Below, piece after piece: positions 52,152 through 61,759 of a stretch of 64,000 nt of DNA. Within the stretch, counting starts at the first letter, position 1, and every line of letters starts with the position of its first letter. A program made the translations under genes and the position numbers. Under the pieces are notes generated by a model. It was not told where the DNA came from and did no database searches. It worked only from the letters and a program-made list of their open reading frames with translations. Location of the stretch: the NCBI GenBank assembly GCA_963766175.1, contig CAVXZE010000007.1, positions 1 to 64,000 on the forward strand, in the 5' to 3' direction. This stretch comes from CAVXZE01 sp963766175. Lineage in GTDB: Bacteria; Myxococcota_A; UBA9160; UBA6930.

Positions 52152-53380
52152 GCCAGACGCCTCTTCGCTGTCGCTCGTGCGGAACGCCCGAGCCGGCGCC
52201 CATCCTTTCGCTCGGCCGGCCGCCGCTGGCGGACGTCCTCCTGACCGAAGAGGAGCTGGGCCAGACGGATCTGTGCTTCCCCCTGGACCTGCTCTTCTGC
52301 CCGCACTGCGCCCTGGTCCAGATCGCCGAGACGGTGCCTCTCGATCTGCTCTATCGCGGCGACTACCCCTACTACACCTCCGTCTCGGACTTTCTCCTGG
52401 AGCACTTCGGTCGGAGCGCCGAGCGGATCGTCGAATCGAGGCGACTCGGGCCGCAGTCGCTGGTCGTGGAAGCCGCCAGCAACGACGGCTACATGCTGAG
52501 GAAGTTCGTGGAGCACGGGATCCCGGTGCTCGGGATCGATCCGGCTCGCGGACCCGCGGAGGCGGCGGAGAAGGCCGGGGTGCCGACACTCTGCGAGTTC
52601 TTCGACCGAAGCCTCGCAGAGCGCCTGCGCGCCGAGGGCAAGCTCGCCGACGTGGTGATCGGAAACAACGTCCTGAATCTCGCGACCGACCTGGACGACT
52701 TCCTCTCGGGCGTTCGGGCGCTGATGAAGGACGACGGCCTTGGCGTGTTCGAGGTGCCCTACCTGGTCGATCTCGTGGACAAGTGCGCGTTCGACAGCGT
52801 CTTCCATCAGAACGTCTTCTACTTCTCGCTGGCCGCACTCGACCGGCTGTTTCGGGCGCACGGCCTCTTCGTGAACGACGTCGAGCGCATTCCCACGCTG
52901 GGGGGCTCTCTTCGCCTCTTCGTGGAGCCGCAGGAGCGCATCTCGGACCGGGTGAGGCGGCTGCGCGACGAGGAGGCTGCGACCGGGGTGCCGGAGATCG
53001 GCTACTACCGGGACTTTGCAGCCCGCGTGGAGGCGGTGAAGGAGAAGCTCCGGGCGCTGGTCGAAGACCTGCGCCGGCAGGGCAAGCGGATCGCGGCCTA
53101 CGGGGCGGCGGGGGGAATGGCGACCACACTGCTCAGCTACGTCGGCTTCGAGCCGGGTGCGATCGAGTTTGCCGTGGACATCAACCCGGTCAAACACGGC
53201 CGGTATACCGCGGGGACCCGGCTGAAGATCCTGCCGGCGGAGAAGCTCGCGGAGGAGATGCCCGACTACGTCCTGCTGCTGGCCTGGAACTTCGAGGAAG
53301 AGGTGCTGCGCCAGCAGGAAGCCTACCGGCAGAAAGGCGGCAAGTTCATCATTCCGATCCCCACCCCGAGAGTGATTTAG
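52148..53380 (+). CDS. Sugar C-methyltransferase, copy 2
   Basis: The 410-residue protein has the same three-part layout as the 49298 gene: zinc domain (CRSCG, CPHCALVQ), SAM domain (VVEAASNDGYMLRKFVEHG, GNNVLNLATDLDDFL) and C-terminal domain (AAYGAAGGMATTLLSYVG, VDINPVKHGRYT). It is intact and gives the template for judging the frameshift in copy 1. The pair differs enough to act on different sugars or positions. ATGA overlap with the PIG-L gene. Confidence 0.88.
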   Translation: MSQTPLRCRSCGTPEPAPILSLGRPPLADVLLTEEELGQTDLCFPLDLLFCPHCALVQIAETVPLDLLYRGDYPYYTSVSDFLLEHFGRSAERIVESRRLGPQSLVVEAASNDGYMLRKFVEHGIPVLGIDPARGPAEAAEKAGVPTLCEFFDRSLAERLRAEGKLADVVIGNNVLNLATDLDDFLSGVRALMKDDGLGVFEVPYLVDLVDKCAFDSVFHQNVFYFSLAALDRLFRAHGLFVNDVERIPTLGGSLRLFVEPQERISDRVRRLRDEEAATGVPEIGYYRDFAARVEAVKEKLRALVEDLRRQGKRIAAYGAAGGMATTLLSYVGFEPGAIEFAVDINPVKHGRYTAGTRLKILPAEKLAEEMPDYVLLLAWNFEEEVLRQQEAYRQKGGKFIIPIPTPRVI

Positions 53381-53465
53381 GGGCGGGGGGACCGGGTACC
53401 AGGAACGGCACATCTGACACGAAAGCGGTAGGTGGAGCACTCACGGCAGAACGCAGGGGCTGCGC

Positions 53466-53497
53466 AGGTGCATGCACCGCCAGCGCGGCGTGCACCT
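53466..53497. promoter_or_regulatory. Inverted repeat before the epimerase gene
   Basis: AGGTGCATGC (53466-53475) pairs with GCGTGCACCT (53488-53497) with one mismatch, and GGTGCATGCACC (53467-53478) is itself a perfect palindrome. It ends 15 bases before the ATG at 53513, in the widest gap of this part of the locus, so it may be an operator or a transcript-end structure. Confidence 0.4.
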
Positions 53498-53512
53498 AGC
53501 AGGGGTCGATAG

Positions 53513-54553
53513 ATGAAGATCATGGTTACGGGGCACGACGGCTACATCGGCGCCGTCATGGTGCCCCTGCTTCAGGGGGCGGGTCACGAGGTCGTCGGTC
53601 TCGACGTCGGCTGGTTCGACGGATGCGATTTCCGAGAGGAACCGCCGAGCGTGCCGACCCAGCGGGTCGACATTCGCGACGCCGACGCAGTGGACTTCGA
53701 GGGCCTCGATGCGGTGATTCATCTCGCCGCGCTCTCCAACGACCCGCTCGGCGATCTGAACCCCGAGACCACCTACGACATCAACCATCGAGCCTCGCTG
53801 AAGCTCGCGGAGCTCGCGAAGCGAGCCGGGGTCCCGCGCTTCCTGTACTCCTCCTCCTGTAGCCTCTACGGCGCCGGCGGCGACGAGGCGCTGGACGAGA
53901 CGGCCGCCTTCAATCCGGTGACGCCCTACGGGGAATCGAAGATCCGCGCCGAGATGGACATCGCGGCGCTGGCGGACGACGACTTCAGCCCCACCTTCAT
54001 GCGCAACGCCACCGCCTACGGTGCTTCCCCGCGGCTGCGAGCGGATATCGTGGTCAACAACCTGGTGGGATACGCCGTCACCACCGGCGAGGTCCTGATC
54101 AAGAGCGACGGCTCGCCGTGGCGCCCGCTCGTCCACATCGAGGACATCTCTCGGGCCTTCCTCGCGGTGCTCGAAGCGCCCCGGGAGCGCATCCACAACC
54201 AGGCCTTCAATGTCGGGCGCTCCGGGGAGAACTACCGGATCCGCCAGATCGCCGAGATGGTCGAGGCGGTGGTTCCGGGGAGCAAGGTCACCTACGCGGG
54301 AGGCGCCTCGCCGGACGTGCGCAACTATCGGGTCGATTTCACCAAGATCTCCGATCGCCTCCCGGAGTTTCAACCCACCTGGACCGTCCAGAAGGGAATC
54401 GAGGAGCTCTACCAGGCGTACCGGGGGCACGGGCTCACACTGGAGGAATTCCTGAGCGCTCGCTACCTCCGGATCAAGCGCATCGGCGAGCTCCGGGCCG
54501 CGGATGCGCTCGATGCAGACCTGCGCTGGACGGCGCAGTCGAGGACTCCGTGA
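53513..54553 (+). CDS. NAD-dependent sugar epimerase/dehydratase
   Basis: The 346-residue extended SDR starts MKIMVTGHDGYIGAVMVPLL and has HLAALSNDPLGDLN, SSSCSLYGAGG and YGESKIRAE (Tyr-Lys), then RNATAYGASPRLRADIVVNN. This subgroup often sits with C-methyltransferases and RfbF-type genes in O-antigen clusters. It could be a 4,6-dehydratase, an epimerase or a 4-ketoreductase for the CDP- or dTDP-sugar. Its stop overlaps the next gene's GTG start. Confidence 0.85.
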   Translation: MKIMVTGHDGYIGAVMVPLLQGAGHEVVGLDVGWFDGCDFREEPPSVPTQRVDIRDADAVDFEGLDAVIHLAALSNDPLGDLNPETTYDINHRASLKLAELAKRAGVPRFLYSSSCSLYGAGGDEALDETAAFNPVTPYGESKIRAEMDIAALADDDFSPTFMRNATAYGASPRLRADIVVNNLVGYAVTTGEVLIKSDGSPWRPLVHIEDISRAFLAVLEAPRERIHNQAFNVGRSGENYRIRQIAEMVEAVVPGSKVTYAGGASPDVRNYRVDFTKISDRLPEFQPTWTVQKGIEELYQAYRGHGLTLEEFLSARYLRIKRIGELRAADALDADLRWTAQSRTP

Positions 54554-55254
54554 ACAGAGATCAAACCGTGATCGCCGAATCTGCGGAGTTCCTTCGCCTC
54601 TGTCTTTCCTCGACGCCGCTGCGGGGTTACGCCGATCTGTTCGAGACCGACCGTGTCCTCTCGGATCGAGCGCTGAAGGACTGCCTGCTGGAGGGCTTCG
54701 CCGATTTCGCCGTCGACCTGGCTCGCTGGCAGCTCGAATTCGACGCGCCCAAGGACCTGTTCGAGCGCCTGCTGTTGGCGCCCCATCTGGAAGCCCCCTA
54801 TTTCTATCGAATCAGCCACGCCTGTTTTCTGAAGGACGTGAAGCAGGTGCCGCAGGTCATCGCGACGCTGTCGAGGCTCCTCACGGGAACGGAGATCTAC
54901 TTCTCCGCCGACATCAAGCCAGGCCTCAAGCTGATTCACGGACTCGCGTGTGTGATCGGCACCGGATGCAGGGTCGGGAGCGATTTCACGGTGTACCAGG
55001 GCGTGACGCTCGGGGACAAGCTCGGCAGGGACACCGGCAAGCAGCCCGTGATCGGTGACCGCGTGATCGTCTCAGCGGGGTCGCAAGTGCTGGGCCCGGT
55101 GACGATCGGCTCCGAGAGCGTGATCGGGGCGAACTCCGTGGTGATCGACTCGGTTCCCAGCCGCAGTGTGGTGGTGGGAGCCCCCGCCAAGGTCAAGATC
55201 GCGAATCTCTCGGATCAGGCGTTCGGGGAGTTCTGGGCCGCGATCAAGGGGTGA
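54550..55254 (+). CDS. Serine acetyltransferase-like hexapeptide protein
   Basis: The 234-residue protein has a helical N-terminal part with SRLLTGTEIYF and a left-handed beta-helix with IHGLACVIGTGCRVGSDFTV, VTLGDK and GANSVVIDSVP, much like CysE. In a polysaccharide locus it more probably O- or N-acetylates a sugar precursor than makes O-acetylserine. GTG start overlaps the upstream stop. Confidence 0.82.
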   Translation: MNRDQTVIAESAEFLRLCLSSTPLRGYADLFETDRVLSDRALKDCLLEGFADFAVDLARWQLEFDAPKDLFERLLLAPHLEAPYFYRISHACFLKDVKQVPQVIATLSRLLTGTEIYFSADIKPGLKLIHGLACVIGTGCRVGSDFTVYQGVTLGDKLGRDTGKQPVIGDRVIVSAGSQVLGPVTIGSESVIGANSVVIDSVPSRSVVVGAPAKVKIANLSDQAFGEFWAAIKG

Positions 55255-55327
55255 GCTGGAGAACCGCGAAGGCGGTCGCGAGCCTCAACGCCCGTCGAGA
55301 GGTCCCCGGTAGACGGCATTTCGGATG

Positions 55328-56440
55328 CTACTCCTGTCCCTCTGCGGCCTTGTACTCGATGAGGGCGCTGGTCCGGCCCCGCGCGCGCGAAAGCCAGTAG
55401 CGTGCCGCTCCGATAGAGTATGGAAGCTTCGCGAGGATGCAGAAGAGGGCGTAGAGGGTGGCATCCCGATGGGACTCTCCGAGTCGGCGCGAGTAGCGAT
55501 AGATGCGCCCGAAGAGGAGGCCGTACGCGAAAACGATGGCTAAGGGAATGACGGCGGCCCAGGGGCTCGAGACCGCCACCGCCGCGCCGGCCATCGCCCC
55601 GATTGGGGCGAGGAGACCCCATAGCAGCATGCTCGCCACCGGTCGGGCCGCCTTCCGTCGCTCCGTTCCGGGCTGGAGAGCCGCAGTCTCTGCATACGCG
55701 TGGCCCGATCGTACGGCGCGACGCCACCACTGCCCAAATGTCGTCATGTCGCCATCGTGCACCGCCATCGGCGCGTCCAGGCGCTCGATCCTCCACCCCG
55801 CCCGACGCAGCCGGTAGCAGAGCTCGGGCTCCTCGCCTGCGATCATCGAGGAGTTGAACCCTCCGACACCATTCAGGGCCTCGACTCTGAACATTGCGAT
55901 CCCACCGCAGGCGAGCGTTTCTCCCGCCGGCCTGTTCCACTCCATTTGACTGAGCCTCGCGTAGAGCGACGCTTCGGGGCAGCGCTCTCGCAAGCGCCCG
56001 CAGACGGCGCCGAGGCCCGTGTCCCGATCGAGTGCCGCCCGCGCTTGGCTGAGCCAGCCCGTCTCCAGCTCGCAGTCGCCGTCAACAAACTGAACCATCT
56101 CCAGCGAGTCATCTGCCTCGAGGAGCCGGTCCAGACCGGCATTTCGCGCGCGTGCGGCCGTGAAGGGCGTCGCGTCGTCGAGCGCGACGACCTCGGACGC
56201 CAGCCGTCGGCCCAGGTCGAGGCTGCCGTCCGTGGAGCCCGAGTCCACGTAGACGACACGGTAAGAATCGGCTCTGACGGACCGGAGCGAACGCTCCAAT
56301 CTATCCCCCTCGTTGCGGCCGATCACGACGACGCCCATGCGGGGCTCTCGCGCGTCGCGAGACCCGGCCGGCGTCGCTGCGGCCTCGTTTGTCCGGCTCG
56401 AATCGCTCGTTCTCACCGCCTTCCTCGATCCTCCCGCCAC
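55328..56440 (-). CDS. Glycosyltransferase family 2 with C-terminal membrane segments
   Basis: The 370-residue protein has MGVVVIGRNEGDRLERSLRS, YVDSGSTDGS (nucleotide-sugar site), FVDGDCELE (DxD-like), and FNSSMIAGEEPELCYRLRRAGW, all GT2 features. Two hydrophobic segments follow (about 255-300), which anchor it. It is the only gene in this part of the locus on the minus strand. A GTG at 56440 is used; the ATG at 56338 (MGVVVIG) is a good alternative start and removes a low-complexity extension. Confidence 0.82.
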   Translation of the reverse strand: MAGGSRKAVRTSDSSRTNEAAATPAGSRDAREPRMGVVVIGRNEGDRLERSLRSVRADSYRVVYVDSGSTDGSLDLGRRLASEVVALDDATPFTAARARNAGLDRLLEADDSLEMVQFVDGDCELETGWLSQARAALDRDTGLGAVCGRLRERCPEASLYARLSQMEWNRPAGETLACGGIAMFRVEALNGVGGFNSSMIAGEEPELCYRLRRAGWRIERLDAPMAVHDGDMTTFGQWWRRAVRSGHAYAETAALQPGTERRKAARPVASMLLWGLLAPIGAMAGAAVAVSSPWAAVIPLAIVFAYGLLFGRIYRYSRRLGESHRDATLYALFCILAKLPYSIGAARYWLSRARGRTSALIEYKAAEGQE

Positions 56441-56658
56441 TCCTGCGGTAGCGCCATCGGTTTCGCTCCCACGGTGCTTTAGCTCCTAGCGACGCGAGCC
56501 GAAAGGAGGCCTCGATCTTGCGACCCTGGGTGCGATCAGCGGCACACCGTTCCCACTCACTCGACCCGTTTCCGGGAGAAAAGGTACCATTGGTAGAGGG
56601 TACTTCGAGACAATCCGGCGACCTCGAGGTAGGCCGTCTCGGCTAACAGTTCGGCAGA

Positions 56659-57552
56659 ATGGAATCGAATCGAGACCAGCATAGAATCGTTCTCATCTCG
56701 CCGTGCCGCGACGAGGAATCGACGCTCGAGCGCACGATCGAGTGCGTGCGCGCGCAGACCCAGCCGCCCGATCGCTGGGTCGTCGTCGACGACGGCTCCC
56801 GGGATCGGACCCCCGAGATCCTCGAGCGGGCGGCCGCCGAGATCCCCTTCCTGCAGGTCGTGCGACGCCCGGACCGCGGCTTCCGCAAGCTCGGTGGAGG
56901 CGTGATCGACGCTTTCTACGAAGGGCTGGCATCGGTCGAGATTCCCTACGACTTCGTTGCGAAGATGGACGTGGACCTCGAGTTCTCGCCGCGTTACCTC
57001 GAGAGGATCCTGGAGTACTTCGACCGGGATCCCAAGCTCGCCAGCGCCAGCGGGAAGGTCTATCGCCGCGAGGGAAGCCGGCTGATCGAGGAATTCCTGA
57101 TCGACGAGATGGTCGCCGGCCAGTTCAAGCTCTATCGCCGCGAGGCCTTCGAGCGGATCGGCGGGTTCGTCCGCGAGGTGATGTGGGACGGGATCGACTT
57201 CCACCGAGCCCGGATGGAGGGGTACCGGACGGCGAGTCTCCACGATCCGGAGCTTCGAATCCTTCACCTGCGGCTGATGGGATCGTCCGATTCCAGCGCG
57301 TATCGCGGACGTCTCCGCTGGGGTCGCGGGCAGTGGTTCATGGGGAGCGCCTTTCCCTATATCGTGGCGAGCGGGCTCTTTCGGATGCACGAGAAGCCCC
57401 GTGGAATCGGAGGCCTCCTGATCATCGCGGGCTACGTCGGGGCGGCCCTGCGGCGCGAAGCCCGCTACGACGATCCCGCGTTCCGCCGCGACCTCCGGCG
57501 CTGGCAATACCATCGCCTCGCCGGCCTGCTTCGGGGCCGCGGACCTCGATGA
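56659..57552 (+). CDS. Glycosyltransferase family 2
   Basis: The 297-residue protein has IVLISPCRDEESTLERTIECV at the start, VVDDGSRDRTPEI, AKMDVDLEFSP (DxD) and a late GIDFHRARMEGYR segment. It adds one sugar to the lipid-linked glycan. ATGA overlap with the WecG-type gene that follows suggests successive steps. Confidence 0.86.
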   Translation: MESNRDQHRIVLISPCRDEESTLERTIECVRAQTQPPDRWVVVDDGSRDRTPEILERAAAEIPFLQVVRRPDRGFRKLGGGVIDAFYEGLASVEIPYDFVAKMDVDLEFSPRYLERILEYFDRDPKLASASGKVYRREGSRLIEEFLIDEMVAGQFKLYRREAFERIGGFVREVMWDGIDFHRARMEGYRTASLHDPELRILHLRLMGSSDSSAYRGRLRWGRGQWFMGSAFPYIVASGLFRMHEKPRGIGGLLIIAGYVGAALRREARYDDPAFRRDLRRWQYHRLAGLLRGRGPR

Positions 57553-58349
57553 AGGCAGGCATGTCGCTAGGACATCACGGCGTCGAAAGTTCCACCGTCG
57601 ATCTCGCCGGACTCACGCTGGCAAAGCTGACGCGCCAGGAGGTCGTGGATCACCTGTTCGGGGCGCTCGCGGAAGGTGTGGGCGGCTGGGTGGTGACGCC
57701 CAACGTCGACTACCTGAGGCGATACGTCGCGGATCCCGAGGTTCGCCGACTCTTCGCCGATGCCAGTCTGATCGTGGCAGACGGCGTTCCGCTGCTCTGG
57801 GCAGCACGGCTCCAGGGAACGCCCTTGCCAGACCGGATCGCCGGCTCGGACCTGGTCTGGCTGCTCGCGGAGCGCGCCGCACGGGAGGGGCGATCGCTCT
57901 ACCTTCTCGGCGGCAGCGAAGGAGCCGGAGAGGAAGCCGCGCGGCGTCTCGTGGGTCGCTGGCCCTCTCTGCGAATCGCTGGAACCTCGAGCCCCCGCGT
58001 TTCGACCGAGCCGACCGAGGTCGAGCTCGCCTCCATCCTGCGCTCGTTGAAGCAGGCCAATCCGGATCTCATCTACGTCGGGCTCGGGGCGCCCAAGGAG
58101 GAGCGTCTGATCGCGGCGCTCCGGACCGAGCTCCCCAGGACCTGGTGGATCGGCGTCGGGGTGTCGCTGAGCTTCATCGCCGGGGATGTCCGGCGCGCAC
58201 CGGTGTGGATGCAGCGCACCGGGCTCGAGTGGGCACATCGCCTCGTCCAGGAGCCGCGTCGGCTGGCGCGGCGCTATCTCGCCGCCGACATCCCCTTCAC
58301 TCTCCGGTTGCTGGCGGACTCCTGGCGCCGCCGGAGGGGCGCTCCGTAA
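57549..58349 (+). CDS. WecG/TagA/CpsF-family glycosyltransferase
   Basis: The 266-residue protein has GWVVTPNVDYLRRYVADPEV near residue 46, ADGVPLLWAARLQGTPLPDRI with GSDLV, LYLLGGSEGAGEEAA and IYVGLGAPKEERLI, all standard in the GT26 family (WecG, TagA). These enzymes transfer N-acetylmannosaminuronate-like or related sugars to a lipid carrier early in glycan assembly. A following gap of 396 bases marks the end of this operon. Confidence 0.9.
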   Translation: MKAGMSLGHHGVESSTVDLAGLTLAKLTRQEVVDHLFGALAEGVGGWVVTPNVDYLRRYVADPEVRRLFADASLIVADGVPLLWAARLQGTPLPDRIAGSDLVWLLAERAAREGRSLYLLGGSEGAGEEAARRLVGRWPSLRIAGTSSPRVSTEPTEVELASILRSLKQANPDLIYVGLGAPKEERLIAALRTELPRTWWIGVGVSLSFIAGDVRRAPVWMQRTGLEWAHRLVQEPRRLARRYLAADIPFTLRLLADSWRRRRGAP

Positions 58350-58745
58350 GCAGGTGTTCCCGCAAATGCTCGAGAGCTTCGTGTTCCTCGCTGTGTCCTC
58401 CCCGACGACCGGTCGCACCCGTTGCGACTGAGAAGAACTGTGGTCCGCGACTCCGCGTCCGGCCTGCTCGGGATTGGCGTTGAATTCTACGCTTGTGCGA
58501 AACGGTGGAACCGCGGAGAGAAGTTCCTTCTCCGCAGGGGAAAACAGCCCCCCGGGGGGAGGAACCAATCAAGACTGGGTCCCCGTGAGGACTGTCACAG
58601 CGAGGAAGCAGATGATCCACGATAAGCAGGGCGACTGGTTGGCAATTCTCGGCGACGGTGTGGCTCGTTCAGGGGGGAACGGCGTCGAGAGGCTCCGACG
58701 CTCGACGAGAGAGTCGATGTGTTGAGGCAACCGAGGAGGGGTTCC
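58350..58745. other. Intergenic region with no clear gene
   Basis: No coding sequence or RNA was recognised in these 396 bases. A perfect CCCCCCGGGGGG palindrome lies near 58549-58560 in a purine-rich stretch. GAGGAGGGG just before 58746 is the ribosome site of the beta-helix protein. A promoter for that gene is expected here but no convincing box was found. Confidence 0.4.
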
Positions 58746-61468
58746 ATGCGGCGAGAGATTCCGTTTCTGATCTTGATCTTGATCTGGGCCGGTGGCGCCG
58801 CACAGGCGTCGGCGGGTATCACACCCAGGATCGACACGAATGTCACGAGCGGCCCCTCGCCACTGGCCGTCAGCTTCAATGCCACGGGAACGAATCACAC
58901 CAACTCGACGATCAACACCAACCGCTTTGCCGATCTCGTCTACCTGTGGGACTACGATGACCCCGGCTCGGGGGCATGGAATACCACGGGTAAGAGCCGC
59001 AACCACATGTCCGGCCCGCTCGGCGCACATGTCTTCGAGCCGTCCACGTTTCCCGACTGCGGCGGTAGCTGCAAGGTGTATACAGTCCAGCTCACCGTGA
59101 AGGACGCAGTTGGGGGTAGTTCCAGCAGCACGAAGAGCATTACCGTGTACAGCCCCGACGATCCCGCAAATGGCTGGGGAGGCTCTGGCAAGAGCATCTG
59201 CATCTCGAAGGCGGGAAACTTCTCGGGATGCCCCGCCACGGCTGGGCGGGAAACGAACTCCGGCACTTTCAATTCGATTCTGAGCAGTAAGATCGGAGCC
59301 GGGTATCGGCGAATCCTGTTCCACGCTGGCGAAACCTGGAATATGACCGCGAGCTACGGGCTCTCTGCCAACGGACCGGGCCTAATCGGTGCGTTTGGTA
59401 GCGGCAAGGCAACCGTAGAGTTCAATACTGGGTCTGCGACTCCCGTCATTATGAGTGGCGATGACTGGCGTATACAGGACCTGCACATCTCTGGGTCGAA
59501 TACAGCCTCGTCCCTGTTCTCGGCGATCGGACAGGAAAGAAACTGGCTGGTGCAGCGAACCACCACTGCGTCGAGTCGCTTCCAGACCATCATCGGGATG
59601 GCGCTAAACCAGATACCGAGCGGGCCAGACGAATCAATTCACAGACACATCTTCTTCATCGACAATCACTGGGGACCGTTGGCAAGTGCAACGGGACACT
59701 ATCAGATCTTCGCAGCAGCGTGGGGTCTCAACATCCTTGGAAACGAGTTTGAGCGTGCGCCCCAGGAACACACCATTCGGGTTCAGACCGGCGCAGATGT
59801 TCTTGATCAGTAACAACATCCTTGGTCCCGGGAATACCAACAAGGATACCATCAACCTTAGAGATGTATCGGCTGACCCAGCGTGTAGCTGGGCCACTGG
59901 AAAGCCATTCTACAACCGTTCAACCCAGTATTTCCTCATTCAGGACAACGTGATTTACGCGGCTCATAGCGGGGCTGGAATCGGTCAGGGAATGAGGACA
60001 TGCTACTCTGGTGCGGGTGCTGAGATTGGCTCCTATGACCACATAATCGAGCGCAACCACATCCTAAGAAGCGGCAGCAATAGCCCATCAGCCTGCCTGA
60101 CAATCGGGTACGGATCCTCTACCAGATTCGCAATTCGAAACAACTTATGCGACACCACCGGCTTCGACCAGTACCAAACCGCGTTCGACGGCCAAGGGGG
60201 TGTGAATTTTCACAACAACACCTGCTTCCGTGGCGACACGGGAGGATCGGGATGGAGATCCCCCTGCATCACCGGAGACAACGCCAAAGAGTGCTATCAA
60301 CAATGTGATGTATGCGCCGAACTGGGCAGACAGAACCCAGGTGAAATGGAATCATCCGTCTGCCCGCGGAAATTGTCGACAATGCTCAACAACATCGACA
60401 ACGGAGTGACCGGCAACATCACCAGAAACCCGTTTGTCTCCAGCAGCCCATCGAGTCCCGCAGGACTTTGCACCTGGCACTGGCTCCCAACTGGTCGACT
60501 CGGGGAGGGGGGTTTCCGGGGTCTTTGATGACCACTTCGGCTACTGCCGCACTGGCACTCCAGATGTGGGTGCCATCGAGCGAGGTGCATCGACGACATG
60601 TGCGGGTGTGTCGGTTCCCGTCATCCCGCAGCCCGATCCCGCTCCGCAGCCGACGCCTCCTCCTGACTGCCGCAGCCGACCGCCTCCTGCTCCGCAGCCG
60701 ACTCCCGTTCCCGATCCGCAGCCGACTCCCGCTCCGCAGCCGACTCCCGTTCCGCAGCCGCTCCCGCTCCTCTGCCGCCTACCTCGAGCGGAGGCGGAGA
60801 CTGGGTCGACACCAAGGCGGGTAACAGCATGGCGGAGGACGATTCCCTCTTCCAGGTTGTGGATCTCGGAGGGAACGAGGTCTTCGGTACCTCGTCCACG
60901 CTGACCAACATTCACTCGCACTACATCACGAGCGCAGAGTGCCGGGTGGTCGGCCTACGAGTTCCGCGGTCGAATGCTCATCACGGATCCCGGCGCGGGA
61001 ATCGGTGTCACCGTCCATAGTAAGTACACCATGGCGGATGCCTACTACCGGCTCAGGCACTGGGGGAGTAGCGAGTTCGCGATGGAGCCCCATCCCGCTG
61101 GGACCCCGGTTTCGTGCGATTCAATCAGCTCTGGGGTCGTTCCGCAGGCCAACCAGTGGTATCGCTTCCGGTTCGAGGTCACGCCAAACCAGACCTCGAC
61201 CTCGCTCCGCGCCAAGGTATGGCGCGACGGCACTTCGGAACCCTCCAGCTGGCAGGTTCGCTGCGAAGATGGACTGTCGGATCGCCTCCGATCCGGCACG
61301 GTGGGTCTCTGGTCCATGGGCCCGGGGAGCAAGTACTGGGACGACCTCGAGGTGAGCGACGGCACCGGGGTGGTCGGGTTGCTCGGGGGCGGAGCTTCCG
61401 GCGGGTCGGCCGACGGCCCTGGACAGCCCGGCCAGCCGCGTCTGGTCGTTCCTCCGACGTCACCCTAG
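58746..61468 (+). pseudogene. Secreted PKD plus right-handed beta-helix protein, multiple frameshifts
   Basis: From the ATG at 58746 there is a signal peptide (REIPFLILILIWAGGAAQASA), a PKD-like domain (SPLAVSFNATGT to VQLTVKDAVGG) and a parallel beta-helix region with repeated xxNNxxG-like turns (FLISNNILGPGN, NHILRSGSNS). It continues to DSGRGVSGVFDDHFGYCRTG and VGAIERG, a Pro-Thr-Gln linker, and a lectin- or glucanase-like end (to WSMGPGSKYWDDLEVSDGTG, stop 61468). The frame changes near 59780 (extra G in CGGG), 60450, 60775 and 60945 (extra G in CGGG). The last one or two resolve to clean joins by removing one base; near 60775 the shift is -1 or +2. It would be a polysaccharide-binding or lyase-type extracellular protein. 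Confidence 0.65.
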
Positions 61469-61524
61469 TTTCGGGTGTCCGAGCCGAACTCGTGTAAGCG
61501 CGGGTGAGGAAGGGGCGTTCTCGT

Positions 61525-61555
61525 GGCCCAGGAGTCCTTCGCGGATTCCTGGGCC
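61525..61555. terminator. Hairpin terminator candidate
   Basis: GGCCCAGGA (61525-61533) and TCCTGGGCC (61547-61555) are exact reverse complements, with an inner TCC/GGA pair extending the stem around TTCGC. GCGCTGTTTGTG follows. It lies 57 bases after the beta-helix gene stop. Confidence 0.6.
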
Positions 61556-61759
61556 GCGCTGTTTGTGTCTGAAGTCCGACTCTGCTCTCGTCAACTCATC
61601 CAGGAACGTAGGCGATTCCCCTCAGCGATGATGCTCCAAGCCTGTCGGGTAAGATTAGCGAGCCCGGCAAAGAGAGGCCTTCGGTTCACTGCATTCCTTC
61701 CCGATGGAAGAGAGCGGTGGGTTGACCGGGAGCGAGTCGATCGTTGGGGGGGGAGATGG

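Noticed and set aside
56557..57513. 318-codon minus-strand frame as a gene
   Set aside because: Nearly all of it is the antisense of the glycosyltransferase at 56659. Only the last 30 or so codons lie outside, and these are listed as a possible HTH remnant.
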